In this document: positions 1-6,305 of the stretch, in pieces
Layout of the letters: every line of letters begins with the position of its first letter
Numbering within the stretch: position 1 is the stretch's first letter
Assembly: GCA_964408785.1 (NCBI GenBank)
Contig: CAYPAS010000052.1
Span: 1-6,711, forward strand
DNA: 6,711 bases
Reading direction: 5' to 3'
Source of the DNA: UBA12465 sp964408785
Lineage (GTDB): Bacteria > Patescibacteriota > Patescibacteriia > Patescibacteriales > UBA12465
Translations under genes and position numbers: made by a program
The notes under the pieces: model-generated
Told to the model about the DNA's origin: nothing
Seen by the model: only the letters and a program-made list of their open reading frames with translations
The model's database searches: none

Positions 1-8
1 TATAGCAT

Positions 9-749
9 ATGGCCGATATTTTGGGAATAAAAATTAGCGAACTAAAACGCCAAGAAGCCGAAAAAAGCATCCTTGATTTTTTAAATAGCGATAAATCTTG
101 TTTTTTAACGACGCCAAATCCCGAAATAATCTTAGCCGCCAGGAAAGATCCGGCCTTCGCGAAAACAATTAACAGCGCCGATTTATCCTTGGCTGACGGC
201 ACTGGCTTAAAATTAGCCGCCCACTTAAACGGCTATAAATTAGAAAGATTTACCGGCGCCGATTTAAGTCTTTGGCTCTTAGAAATCGCGGAAAAAAATT
301 CTTGGCCGCTGGCAATAATCATTAGCGATACCGGCCTTTCTTCTAAAAGCGATTTAGAACAAGCTTTAAAAAAATATACTAGGTTGAATTTTTTGATAAT
401 CGTCGCTAACACCGATAATCAAGAAGAATTAAAAAAGGCCGTTTCACTGCTTTCTGATTATTCTCCTAAAATAGTTTTTTGTACTTTCGGTGCGCCGCAA
501 CAAGAAATATTTATCAAGAATAACCTAATTAACTGGCCAAGCGTTCGTTTGGCGGCTGGCGTCGGCGGTGCCTTTGATTTTATTAGCGGCCGGATAAAAA
601 GAGCGCCGAAATGGATGCGCTTTATCGGCATAGAATGGCTCTGGCGCTTATTAAAACAGCCGCGACGTCGCTTTAAAAGAATATTCAGAGCGGTTATCGT
701 CTTTCCTGCGCTAATAATAAAAGATAGGATAAGCAAAATTTTCAAATAA
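9..749 (+). CDS. wecG: WecG/TagA/CpsF family glycosyltransferase (GT26)
   Basis: A 246-residue protein, the usual length for GT26 enzymes, which transfer a sugar such as N-acetylmannosamine(-uronate) from a UDP-sugar to a polyprenyl-linked acceptor at the inner face of the membrane. Family blocks appear in order: TPNPE (35-39), LADGTG with the conserved Asp63 (61-66), ERFTGADL (79-86), FGAPQQE (160-166), GVGGAFD (184-190), then RAPKWMR and EWLWRLL (198-215). The basic, hydrophobic C-terminal tail (216-246) fits the membrane-docking appendage known from TagA. The ATG lies only 8 bases inside the window, so its promoter and ribosome site cannot be judged, and an upstream in-frame start is not excluded. 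gltX begins one base after the stop, suggesting co-transcription. The family is certain; the sugar and pathway (teichoic acid, capsule or other glycan) are not, and the symbol is a family label only. Confidence 0.92.
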   Translation: MADILGIKISELKRQEAEKSILDFLNSDKSCFLTTPNPEIILAARKDPAFAKTINSADLSLADGTGLKLAAHLNGYKLERFTGADLSLWLLEIAEKNSWPLAIIISDTGLSSKSDLEQALKKYTRLNFLIIVANTDNQEELKKAVSLLSDYSPKIVFCTFGAPQQEIFIKNNLINWPSVRLAAGVGGAFDFISGRIKRAPKWMRFIGIEWLWRLLKQPRRRFKRIFRAVIVFPALIIKDRISKIFK

Positions 750-750
750 T

Positions 751-2193
751 ATGGAAAACGGAAAAATCAGATTAAGATTCGCCCCCTCGCCAACCGGCTT
801 CTTGCATATCGGCAACTTGCGCACGGCTCTTTTTGGCTACTTGCTAGCCAAAAGTTATGGCGGTAAATTTATTTTGCGCATCGAAGATACTGACCAGAAA
901 AGAGAAGTAGAAAATGCCGCAGAAAAATTAGTAGATATACTCTCTTGGATAGGAATAAATTTTGATGAAGGCGTCCATCTCGGCGGACCGTTTGCTCCCT
1001 ACAAGCAAAGTGAGCGCTTAGAAATATACGAAAAATATAGCCAAGAGTTATTAGATAAAGGCTTAGCTTACCGTTGTTTCTGCACTGAAGAACGTCTAGA
1101 GGAAATGCGTAATAAACAGATAACGGCTAAGCAGCCGCCACGTTACGATCGTCTTTGCCGCAATTTAAGCTCGGAAGAATCAGAAAGGCGCGCCAAAAAT
1201 GGTGAAACTTTTGTTATCAGGCAAAAGATGCCGGAAAGCGGAGAAATAGTCGTCCACGACGAATTGCGTGGCGATATCCGTTTTCGGGCAGAGGAATTAG
1301 ATGACCACGTCCTCATAAAATCCAATGGCGTGCCCACTTATCACTTCGCCAATATAGTCGATGATCATTTAATGGAAATCAGCCATGTTACTCGCGGCGA
1401 TGAATGGCTGCCATCCTTTCCTAAAAATATTCTGCTTTACCAAGCCTTTGGCTGGATGCCGCCAAAATTTATTCACCTGCCGTTAATACTCAATAAAACC
1501 GGGGGCAAATTAAGCAAGCGCCAGGGCGACGTCTTTGTTGAGCAATATAAAGACAAGGGGTATCTAGCGGCCGCTATCGTTAATTTTTGTGTTCTTTTAG
1601 GCTGGCATTCAAAAGACGATCAGGAAATTTGGTCCCTAGCTGAACTAGAAAAATCTTTTTCCCTAGATGGTATGGGTAGTAGCCCAGCAATATTTGATCC
1701 GGAAAAATTAGATTATTATAATAGTTACTACATCCGCCAATTATCATTAGAAAGTTTAGCTGAGCTAGTTAAGCCCTTTGCTGATCCGGAAAATAAAATA
1801 GAGGCGGAGCGTTTTAAAAAATTTATTTCTTTAGCCCAAGAACGTCTGAAGCGTTTAGATGAAAGCCGGGAAGCTATCGCTTTTTTAGAAGAGCGTCCGG
1901 AATTTTCCGAAGAACTTTTATCCTGGAAATCACTCAGCGTCGCTGAGGCAAAAGATAATCTAAAAAAAATAAGAGAAGAATTAGCATCGTTTGAAGCAGA
2001 AAACTGGAATAAAGAAAATTTAGAAAAAAGATTGATAGCCTGGGTGGCTAAAAACGGTGGCAAAAATGGTGATTATCTCTGGCCGCTGCGAGTTGCCTTG
2101 AGCGGCTTAAAAAATAGCCCTAGCCCCTTTGAAATCGCCTGGGCCATCGGCAAAGAAGAATCATTAAGAAGAATAGATTCATTAATCTCATAA
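751..2193 (+). CDS. gltX: Glutamyl-tRNA synthetase (GluRS)
   Basis: A full-length class I aminoacyl-tRNA synthetase of 480 residues, which charges tRNA-Glu with glutamate in the cytoplasm using ATP. The N-terminal RFAPSPTGFLHIGN block (9-22) carries the HIGH signature as HIGN, followed by LRIEDTD (42-48). The KMSKS loop is KLSKR (253-257). A zinc-knuckle pattern, Cys109-x-Cys111 with Tyr132-xxx-Cys136, is intact in the insertion domain. Residues from about 330 on form the helical anticodon-binding region. The ATG follows the upstream stop by one base and has no Shine-Dalgarno sequence, so translation is probably coupled to the glycosyltransferase gene. If the organism lacks GlnRS, the enzyme may also charge tRNA-Gln for the GatCAB route, but this window cannot show that. 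The product is secure. Confidence 0.98.
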   Translation: MENGKIRLRFAPSPTGFLHIGNLRTALFGYLLAKSYGGKFILRIEDTDQKREVENAAEKLVDILSWIGINFDEGVHLGGPFAPYKQSERLEIYEKYSQELLDKGLAYRCFCTEERLEEMRNKQITAKQPPRYDRLCRNLSSEESERRAKNGETFVIRQKMPESGEIVVHDELRGDIRFRAEELDDHVLIKSNGVPTYHFANIVDDHLMEISHVTRGDEWLPSFPKNILLYQAFGWMPPKFIHLPLILNKTGGKLSKRQGDVFVEQYKDKGYLAAAIVNFCVLLGWHSKDDQEIWSLAELEKSFSLDGMGSSPAIFDPEKLDYYNSYYIRQLSLESLAELVKPFADPENKIEAERFKKFISLAQERLKRLDESREAIAFLEERPEFSEELLSWKSLSVAEAKDNLKKIREELASFEAENWNKENLEKRLIAWVAKNGGKNGDYLWPLRVALSGLKNSPSPFEIAWAIGKEESLRRIDSLIS

Positions 2194-2207
2194 ATAACTG
2201 CTATTAT
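2178..2207 (+). promoter_or_regulatory. Extended -10 promoter for the serine hydrolase gene
   Basis: An extended -10 element, TG-C-TATTAT (2199-2207), lies just after the gltX stop, with a weak -35 (TTCATT, 2178-2183) 18 bp upstream, inside the end of gltX. The predicted start of transcription is near 2214, only about five bases before the ATG at 2219. There is no Shine-Dalgarno sequence, so the mRNA would be effectively leaderless. The poor -35 lowers confidence; the TGn extension raises it. Confidence 0.45.
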
Positions 2208-2218
2208 TTAGCAAAAAT

Positions 2219-3199
2219 ATGCCAATAAGCACCGCTTATTTTAAAGAAAGACGGATTTATATCGCCGTCCTTTTGGGTATCTTAATTTCTTTTCTTGCTG
2301 GCTTTCTAGCCAAAGATTTGCTTTTAAAAAAAGAAGAACAAAAAAAACAGGAAAGCCATGAAAGCGGCTACCGTTATATTAGCCCCTTGCTGGAATGTTT
2401 GAATTCGCCGGCGATGGATAATAAAAATGAAAAATTCAGTGACGACCTAGTAAGGCAGATTAATCAACTTAAAAATGATGGCTCAATAAAATACGCCGCG
2501 ATCTATATCCGCGATCTAAATAACGGCCCCTGGATAGGTATAAACGAAAATGAAAAATTTTCCCCCGCCAGCTTAATGAAGGTGCCGCTACTAATTTCTT
2601 ATCTAAAAATCGCCGATAGCAATCCTGCCGTATTAAAACAGGAGCTGACAGTTAATATTAAGCAGGATGAAATGCTTTCTCAAAATATAGCACCGGAAGA
2701 AATGGTGGAAAATGGCAAAAGCTACACGGTTGAAGATTTGCTTGCCAGAATGATTATTTATTCTGACAATTTAGCCGCTGGCACGCTTCTAGAAAATATT
2801 GATTATGACTCTTTAAATAAGATATATAAAGAGCTTGGCGTTAAATTACCGGAAAATGGTGAAGACGAAAATTTCATGACGGTCAAAGATTACGCTTCAT
2901 TTTTCCGTATCCTTTATAATTCTTCCTACCTCAGCCGTGAGATGTCCGAAAAAGCTCTTTATTTAATGACTAAATCCGCCTTTAAAGACGGTCTAGTGGC
3001 TGGCGCGCCGTTTGGCACGGAAATCTCTCACAAATTCGGCGAACGTTCTTTGCCGGAAGGCAAACAACTACATGACTGCGGCATCGTTTATCGAGGCGAT
3101 TCTAATTACCTGGCCTGCATCATGACTAGGGGTGATGATTTTTCTAAGATGGAAAAAGCCATCAAATCCTTATCAGAAACTATTTATAATAATTTTTAG
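2219..3199 (+). CDS. Membrane-anchored serine hydrolase, class A beta-lactamase fold
   Basis: A 326-residue protein with a short cytoplasmic N-terminus, one membrane segment (about 13-31) and an extracellular penicillin-recognising domain from about 75 on. The three active-site motifs of the fold are in order: Ser118-x-x-Lys121 (SLMK), Ser182-Asp-Asn184, and Lys272-Phe-Gly274 in the place of KTG. The spacing of 64 residues between the first two is near that of class A enzymes. I see no convincing omega-loop RxExxxN motif with the deacylating glutamate; that stretch (about 205-222) is short and different. This points to a peptidoglycan-directed carboxypeptidase or other serine hydrolase rather than a resistance beta-lactamase, which is an inference. 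It lies between gltX and an M23 peptidase gene, consistent with a cell-wall role. The ATG fits the position of the membrane anchor. Confidence 0.85.
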   Translation: MPISTAYFKERRIYIAVLLGILISFLAGFLAKDLLLKKEEQKKQESHESGYRYISPLLECLNSPAMDNKNEKFSDDLVRQINQLKNDGSIKYAAIYIRDLNNGPWIGINENEKFSPASLMKVPLLISYLKIADSNPAVLKQELTVNIKQDEMLSQNIAPEEMVENGKSYTVEDLLARMIIYSDNLAAGTLLENIDYDSLNKIYKELGVKLPENGEDENFMTVKDYASFFRILYNSSYLSREMSEKALYLMTKSAFKDGLVAGAPFGTEISHKFGERSLPEGKQLHDCGIVYRGDSNYLACIMTRGDDFSKMEKAIKSLSETIYNNF

Positions 3200-3200
3200 G

Positions 3201-3229
3201 TTTACGGCAAAAGAAAAAAGCATTATAAT
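3201..3229 (+). promoter_or_regulatory. Sigma70-type promoter for the M23 peptidase gene
   Basis: A perfect -10 TATAAT (3224-3229) has TTTACG (3201-3206, four of six consensus bases) 17 bp upstream. Transcription would start near 3236, about seven bases before the ATG at 3243. No Shine-Dalgarno sequence is present, so the transcript would be leaderless or nearly so. The whole promoter fits the 43-base gap between the two genes, and no terminator hairpin is seen in that gap. Confidence 0.65.
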
Positions 3230-3242
3230 ATAGATAGCGCTT

Positions 3243-4472
3243 ATGAAAATAATACAACGCTATTTACTGTCTTTTATCGTCATATCTCTCAGTCTAGCCC
3301 CGCTAGCGCCTTTTGCTTTTGGTGATTATGGGGATTTAGATCAAGAAATAGAAACTCTAAACCTTCAAATACAAAGCCAAAAACGCCAGATAGACAGCAT
3401 TAAATCGAAACAGGAAGAATATAAGATTAAAATAAGGGAAAAACAAGCTGATCAAATTACTCTCAAAAACCAATTATCAACCATTGAAGATCGTCTAGAA
3501 AAAATAAATTTAGATATAGAGGAGATCGGCCTAGAAATAAGTAAAACCGCCTTAGAAATAAACAAAGTAGAAACTGATAGCCGTAATCTTGATAATAAGA
3601 TAGAAAAACAAAAACAGCATATCGCCAGTATCCTTTCCTCGATGCATCGCCGCGACCAGATAAGCACCTTAGAAATGCTATTGCTTAATGATTCTCTGGC
3701 AGAATTTTTAAATGAAGTGAAGTATTTGGAAGATACTAATGAAGAGTTGGAAAAAAGCGTTAATAGCTTAAAAAATGATAAAGAAAAATTAGAAGATAAT
3801 AAGGCTATTCTCAGCAAAAAGAGCGAAGAAATGACACAGCTAAAAAATGAGTTGCAGGACCAGAAAGATAGTCTGGCTTATGAACACGAAAATAAAGATT
3901 ATCTATTAAAAGAAACAAAATCTTCAGAACAACAATACCAAGCTTTATTGCAAAAAGCACAAAGAGAACAGCGCCAAGCGGAAAATGATATTTACAATGC
4001 CGAACAATCAATCCGAGAAAAAATGTCGGCCAAAGAAAGAGCTAAGCTTGATAATGGCAATAATACCATTGCTTGGCCGGTAGCCAAAAATGTTATTGTC
4101 GCCAAATTCCATGATCAAGATTACCCTTATCGCAAACTAATCGGCGAACACCCAGCCGTTGATATTCGGGCCAAACAGGGAAGCACCTTAATGGCGGCGG
4201 CCGATGGTTACGTGGCCAAAGTCAAATTCGACGGAACAACTAGTTACGCCTACATCATGATAGTCCACGGAAACGGTCTGGCTACAGTTTATGGCCACGT
4301 TTCAGCGGTTTATGTCATGCCAGGACAATATGTGAGCCAAGGACAAAAAATAGGCTTAAGCGGCGGTATGCCGGGCGGTATTGGCTCCGGTCCTTTTACG
4401 ACTGGTCCCCATCTTCATTTTGAAGTTCGCTTAAATGGCCTGCCAGTAGACCCAGAATTATATCTACCCTAA
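3243..4472 (+). CDS. EnvC-like murein hydrolase activator / M23 metallopeptidase
   Basis: A secreted 409-residue protein in three parts: a signal peptide (about 1-27), a long coiled coil rich in Glu, Lys and Gln (about 30-265), and a C-terminal LytM/M23 domain (about 275-405). The zinc site is complete: His303-xxx-Asp307, Tyr350-Gly-His352, and His390-Leu-His392 followed by FEVR. The domain could therefore cleave peptide cross-links, unlike E. coli EnvC, whose LytM domain is degenerate and only activates amidases. The architecture matches the EnvC/NlpD-type proteins that act at the division septum outside the membrane. The start is fixed by the signal peptide and by a promoter just upstream. 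It follows the serine hydrolase gene, suggesting a wall-remodelling pair. Whether it acts as enzyme, activator or both is open. Confidence 0.93.
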   Translation: MKIIQRYLLSFIVISLSLAPLAPFAFGDYGDLDQEIETLNLQIQSQKRQIDSIKSKQEEYKIKIREKQADQITLKNQLSTIEDRLEKINLDIEEIGLEISKTALEINKVETDSRNLDNKIEKQKQHIASILSSMHRRDQISTLEMLLLNDSLAEFLNEVKYLEDTNEELEKSVNSLKNDKEKLEDNKAILSKKSEEMTQLKNELQDQKDSLAYEHENKDYLLKETKSSEQQYQALLQKAQREQRQAENDIYNAEQSIREKMSAKERAKLDNGNNTIAWPVAKNVIVAKFHDQDYPYRKLIGEHPAVDIRAKQGSTLMAAADGYVAKVKFDGTTSYAYIMIVHGNGLATVYGHVSAVYVMPGQYVSQGQKIGLSGGMPGGIGSGPFTTGPHLHFEVRLNGLPVDPELYLP

Positions 4473-4475
4473 AAC

Positions 4476-4506
4476 TTGACATATAATTAGTTATATGTTT
4501 TAATAT
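4476..4506 (+). promoter_or_regulatory. Promoter with an inverted repeat in its spacer
   Basis: A perfect -35 TTGACA (4476-4481) starts four bases after the M23 gene's stop codon. The -10 is either TTTAAT (4499-4504, 17-bp spacer) or TAATAT (4501-4506, 19-bp spacer). The spacer is nearly filled by a perfect 7-bp inverted repeat, CATATAA (4480-4486) and TTATATG (4491-4497), separated by TTAG. A dyad between -35 and -10 is a typical place for a repressor operator, though A/T-rich sequence makes chance dyads more likely. Transcription would start near 4512. Confidence 0.65.
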
Positions 4507-4519
4507 AGAAGAACAAAAA

Positions 4520-4524
4520 AGGAG
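4520..4524 (+). promoter_or_regulatory. Shine-Dalgarno AGGAG supporting a TTG start
   Basis: AGGAG lies five bases before the TTG at 4530. It is the only clear ribosome binding site upstream of a gene start in the window, and it decides the non-ATG start of the secreted protein that follows. Confidence 0.75.
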
Positions 4525-4529
4525 AAAAA

Positions 4530-5093
4530 TTGAAAAAAGCTTTTGTTCTACTGTTCTTTTTTGGCCTAAATGGCTTTTTTTATTGCCAAGAGACCATTAA
4601 AGAAAGTTTGGCCATCAATCAAAAAGATCTTCTATATATCGGGGAACGGTATCTAGAGAATATCTTTATCAGTCCAGATAGCGCCATTTTTCTGGGCGGA
4701 GATGAGTTGGTGGCTTGTATTCCCGGCTACGGGGCAAAAATAAAAGAATGCCCAAAAGGTAGCCGTGCTCAAGTCTTGGCTTTAGCAAAAAATAAAGCCT
4801 GGGCGCTTGTGGGAAGTAAAATCTTTTTATTTAATGGAAATGAATGGTTGCTGCGCGCTGAAATAAAAACTGCGCAAAAAATCTTCATTTCCGGGGGAAG
4901 GGTTTATATTTTAGCCGATGTCGGGCTATATCAGCTCTTTTCCCAAAAAATAAAAAAAATTAGCTGCAAAAGGGAAGATATGATTCTTTCCCGAGAAAGA
5001 ACAGCGGCTAAAAAAAATTTTTGGCAAGAAAGAAAAAGGTTTTTCTCTTTAGAAAAGAGAGGCAAGGTTTTTTTCTTGGCTTGCTATTATTAA
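4530..5093 (+). CDS. Small secreted protein of unknown function, propeller-like repeats
   Basis: I do not recognise this 187-residue protein. It begins at TTG, supported by AGGAG and by a signal-peptide-like N-terminus: KK, then a hydrophobic run to about residue 18 and Cys19. The residues before Cys19 (FFY) are a poor lipobox, so lipoprotein status is doubtful. Residues about 33-145 contain three stretches of beta-strand-like, Gly-turn-rich sequence (around 44-66, 88-108 and 117-138), with IFIS recurring at 45-48 and 118-121. This suggests blades of a beta-propeller, but too few to close one. The last 45 residues differ: strongly basic and rich in Lys, Arg and Phe. The stop codon runs into the terminator stem. 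It has its own promoter, so it is probably a separate transcription unit. It could be a shortened remnant of a longer propeller protein. Confidence 0.7.
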   Translation: MKKAFVLLFFFGLNGFFYCQETIKESLAINQKDLLYIGERYLENIFISPDSAIFLGGDELVACIPGYGAKIKECPKGSRAQVLALAKNKAWALVGSKIFLFNGNEWLLRAEIKTAQKIFISGGRVYILADVGLYQLFSQKIKKISCKREDMILSRERTAAKKNFWQERKRFFSLEKRGKVFFLACYY

Positions 5094-5115
5094 ACCGCTT
5101 TTATAGCGGTTTTTT
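5092..5115 (+). terminator. Rho-independent terminator after the secreted protein gene
   Basis: The stem AAACCGC (5092-5098) pairs with GCGGTTT (5106-5112) around a 7-base loop, and a run of six T (5110-5115) follows. The stem begins inside the stop codon of the upstream gene. Confidence 0.85.
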
Positions 5116-5118
5116 ATA

Positions 5119-5145
5119 AAAAAGACCATTGTTAATGGTCTTTTT
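5119..5145. terminator. Bidirectional terminator between convergent genes
   Basis: A 12-bp perfect stem (5119-5130 with 5134-5145) with a GTT loop has a GACCATT/AATGGTC core flanked by A and T runs. It gives a U-tract on both strands, so it can end the xer transcript coming from the right and back up the first terminator for the plus-strand block. Confidence 0.85.
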
Positions 5146-5167
5146 CTAATTAAAAGGGAAGCGGGTC

Positions 5168-6124
5168 TTAAAATTTTCTTTTATCATGAACCTCTCGATG
5201 AATGTCGCGCAACTGGCGATTAGTGACGTGCGTGTAAATCTGGGTCGTCGCTATATTACTATGCCCCAAAAACTCTTGGACAGTACGCAAGTCCACCCCC
5301 TGATTAAGTAAATCAGTAGCGAAAGAGTGCCGCAAAGTGTGGGGGGTGGCCATTACCGGCAAACCGCTTATCTTTACGTATTTTTTTACGATGTCCTCGA
5401 CACTTTTAACCGTTAAACGTCGTGAAGCTGATGACTTTTCGCCACCCCGGCGGAAATTTATGAACAAAGCATCGTCTAGATCCTTACGCTGTTCTAAATA
5501 ATCATTCAAAGCTTTTACCGCTCTTTTAGAAAAATAAACTGTTCTAATCTTACTGCCTTTACCGATAACGGATATTTCCAAATCATTCATCTGCTTATCT
5601 ATTCTTATTTGATCTCGATTAAGGGCGGCTAATTCTGCCACGCGCAGACCGGTAGAGAAGAGGGTTTCTAATATCGCCCGATCACGCAGACCGATAATCG
5701 TCGAGCAATCAGGAGATTCTAAAAGCTTGGCTAGTTGTTCTAATTTTAAAAATTTTATCTCTTTATCCGCTTTATCTCTAGCCAGCTTAACCTTGGATGG
5801 CGGCAAGGTGGCAATATCTTTTTCAACGAAAAATTCCAATAAAGACCTAAGGGCGATTAAATAATAATTCTGTGTGGTCTTTTTTAAAGTCTTGTGGCTA
5901 TGTTTATCAATATGGCGCGATAAATAGACCTTATACTTCCAAACGTCATCAGGGGTAAGGGAAGAGGGCTTTATCCCTTCCCGGCCGCTATCTTCTAGCC
6001 AATTAAAAAATTTCTGTAGGAAGCGGGTATAATTCTCCTGAGTCTTAGAAGAAAGACCTTTTTCTATTTCACAATAGTCAAGATAGTCAGTGAGATATTT
6101 TATTAAGGGTTTATTTTTATCCAT
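5168..6124 (-). CDS. xerC: Xer-family tyrosine recombinase (XerC/XerD)
   Basis: A 318-residue site-specific recombinase of the Xer type, the normal length (about 300), with an N-terminal SAM-like core-binding domain (about 5-105) and a C-terminal catalytic domain (about 120-310). All catalytic residues are present: Arg161 (GLRVAEL), Lys189 (GKGSKIR), His262 and Arg265 (PHTLRHSFAT), His288 (LGHSN) and the nucleophile Tyr297 (IYTH). Xer proteins resolve chromosome dimers at dif during division. A dif-like site lies 87 bp upstream, which supports this role over that of a mobile-element integrase. XerC and XerD cannot be told apart here, so the symbol is a family label; an adjacent dif could mean a single-recombinase system. 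The ATG is preceded by a pyrimidine-rich tract with no Shine-Dalgarno sequence. The likely promoter is at 6238-6267, overlapping dif. Confidence 0.95.
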   Translation of the reverse strand: MDKNKPLIKYLTDYLDYCEIEKGLSSKTQENYTRFLQKFFNWLEDSGREGIKPSSLTPDDVWKYKVYLSRHIDKHSHKTLKKTTQNYYLIALRSLLEFFVEKDIATLPPSKVKLARDKADKEIKFLKLEQLAKLLESPDCSTIIGLRDRAILETLFSTGLRVAELAALNRDQIRIDKQMNDLEISVIGKGSKIRTVYFSKRAVKALNDYLEQRKDLDDALFINFRRGGEKSSASRRLTVKSVEDIVKKYVKISGLPVMATPHTLRHSFATDLLNQGVDLRTVQEFLGHSNIATTQIYTHVTNRQLRDIHREVHDKRKF

Positions 6125-6153
6125 AGGAGAGAAGAGGGTGGATGTCTTATTTT

Positions 6154-6214
6154 ACTAACAAAAAAATAAAAAAAGCGCTTCACTCTTGAGTATCTATTCC
6201 TTGGCAATGATACT
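6154..6214 (-). promoter_or_regulatory. xer leader: inverted repeat followed by U-rich tract
   Basis: Downstream of the xer promoter, the minus strand has a 6-bp inverted repeat (AGTATC at 6214-6209 and GATACT at 6194-6189) with a 14-base loop. A U-rich run after GCGC follows (about 6172-6154: seven T, A, seven T). It could be an attenuator or the end of a short transcript of about 60-75 bases. The hairpin is 15 or more bases away from the T run, so it is not a canonical terminator. Confidence 0.25.
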
Positions 6215-6239
6215 TCGCATAATGTATATTAATCAACAT
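6212..6239 (+). other. dif: dif-like chromosome dimer resolution site
   Basis: This 28-bp segment has dif architecture: an 11-bp XerC-type arm (6212-6222, ACTTCGCATAA), a 6-bp centre (6223-6228, TGTATA) and an 11-bp XerD-type arm (6229-6239, TTAATCAACAT). The core CGCATAATGTATATTA (6216-6231) is identical to the same part of the E. coli dif as I recall it, and the first five bases match the Firmicutes-type ACTTC start. By my hand alignment about 20 of 28 bases agree with the Bacillus-type consensus. The outer XerD arm is the most divergent part. Its place directly upstream of an intact xer gene strongly supports the call. It overlaps the xer promoter. Confidence 0.82.
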
Positions 6240-6267
6240 TATAGCCCAGGGTATCCTAGGTAGTCAA
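6238..6267 (-). promoter_or_regulatory. Strong sigma70-type promoter driving xer, overlapping dif
   Basis: On the minus strand TTGACT (6267-6262, five of six consensus) is followed after 18 bp by a perfect TATAAT (6243-6238). The predicted start (about 6229-6233) is inside dif, giving an untranslated leader of roughly 105 bases before the xer ATG. The last two bases of dif are also the last two of the -10 element, so recombinase on dif would occupy the transcription start. Confidence 0.75.
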
Positions 6268-6305
6268 ATACTTTTAAATAACAGCTAGAAATAGCGCTTA
6301 AGCCT

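Noticed and set aside
3234..3243. ATAGCGCTTA repeated exactly at 6291-6300
   Set aside because: A 10-base match in 6.7 kb with no shared context is compatible with chance.
5168..6124. Integrase of a mobile element
   Set aside because: Length and motifs fit Xer, a dif-like site is adjacent, and there are no tRNA genes, attachment repeats or cargo genes in view.
6154..6179. GCGC plus T-run as a standard terminator on the minus strand
   Set aside because: AAGCGCTT is only a loop-less palindrome; no adjacent stem of useful length, so kept only as a low-confidence leader element.
6143..6190. Plus-strand 15-codon frame after a GGAG/GGGTGG-like purine tract
   Set aside because: The purine tract is the complement of the pyrimidine-rich xer leader and the product is very short and Lys-rich; no support as a gene.
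6283..6294. GCTAGAAATAGC, resembling the hairpin of engineered Cas9 guide RNA
   Set aside because: Only 12 bases match, the GAAA loop in guide RNAs is artificial, and there is no anti-repeat, CRISPR array or cas gene nearby; a chance small hairpin.
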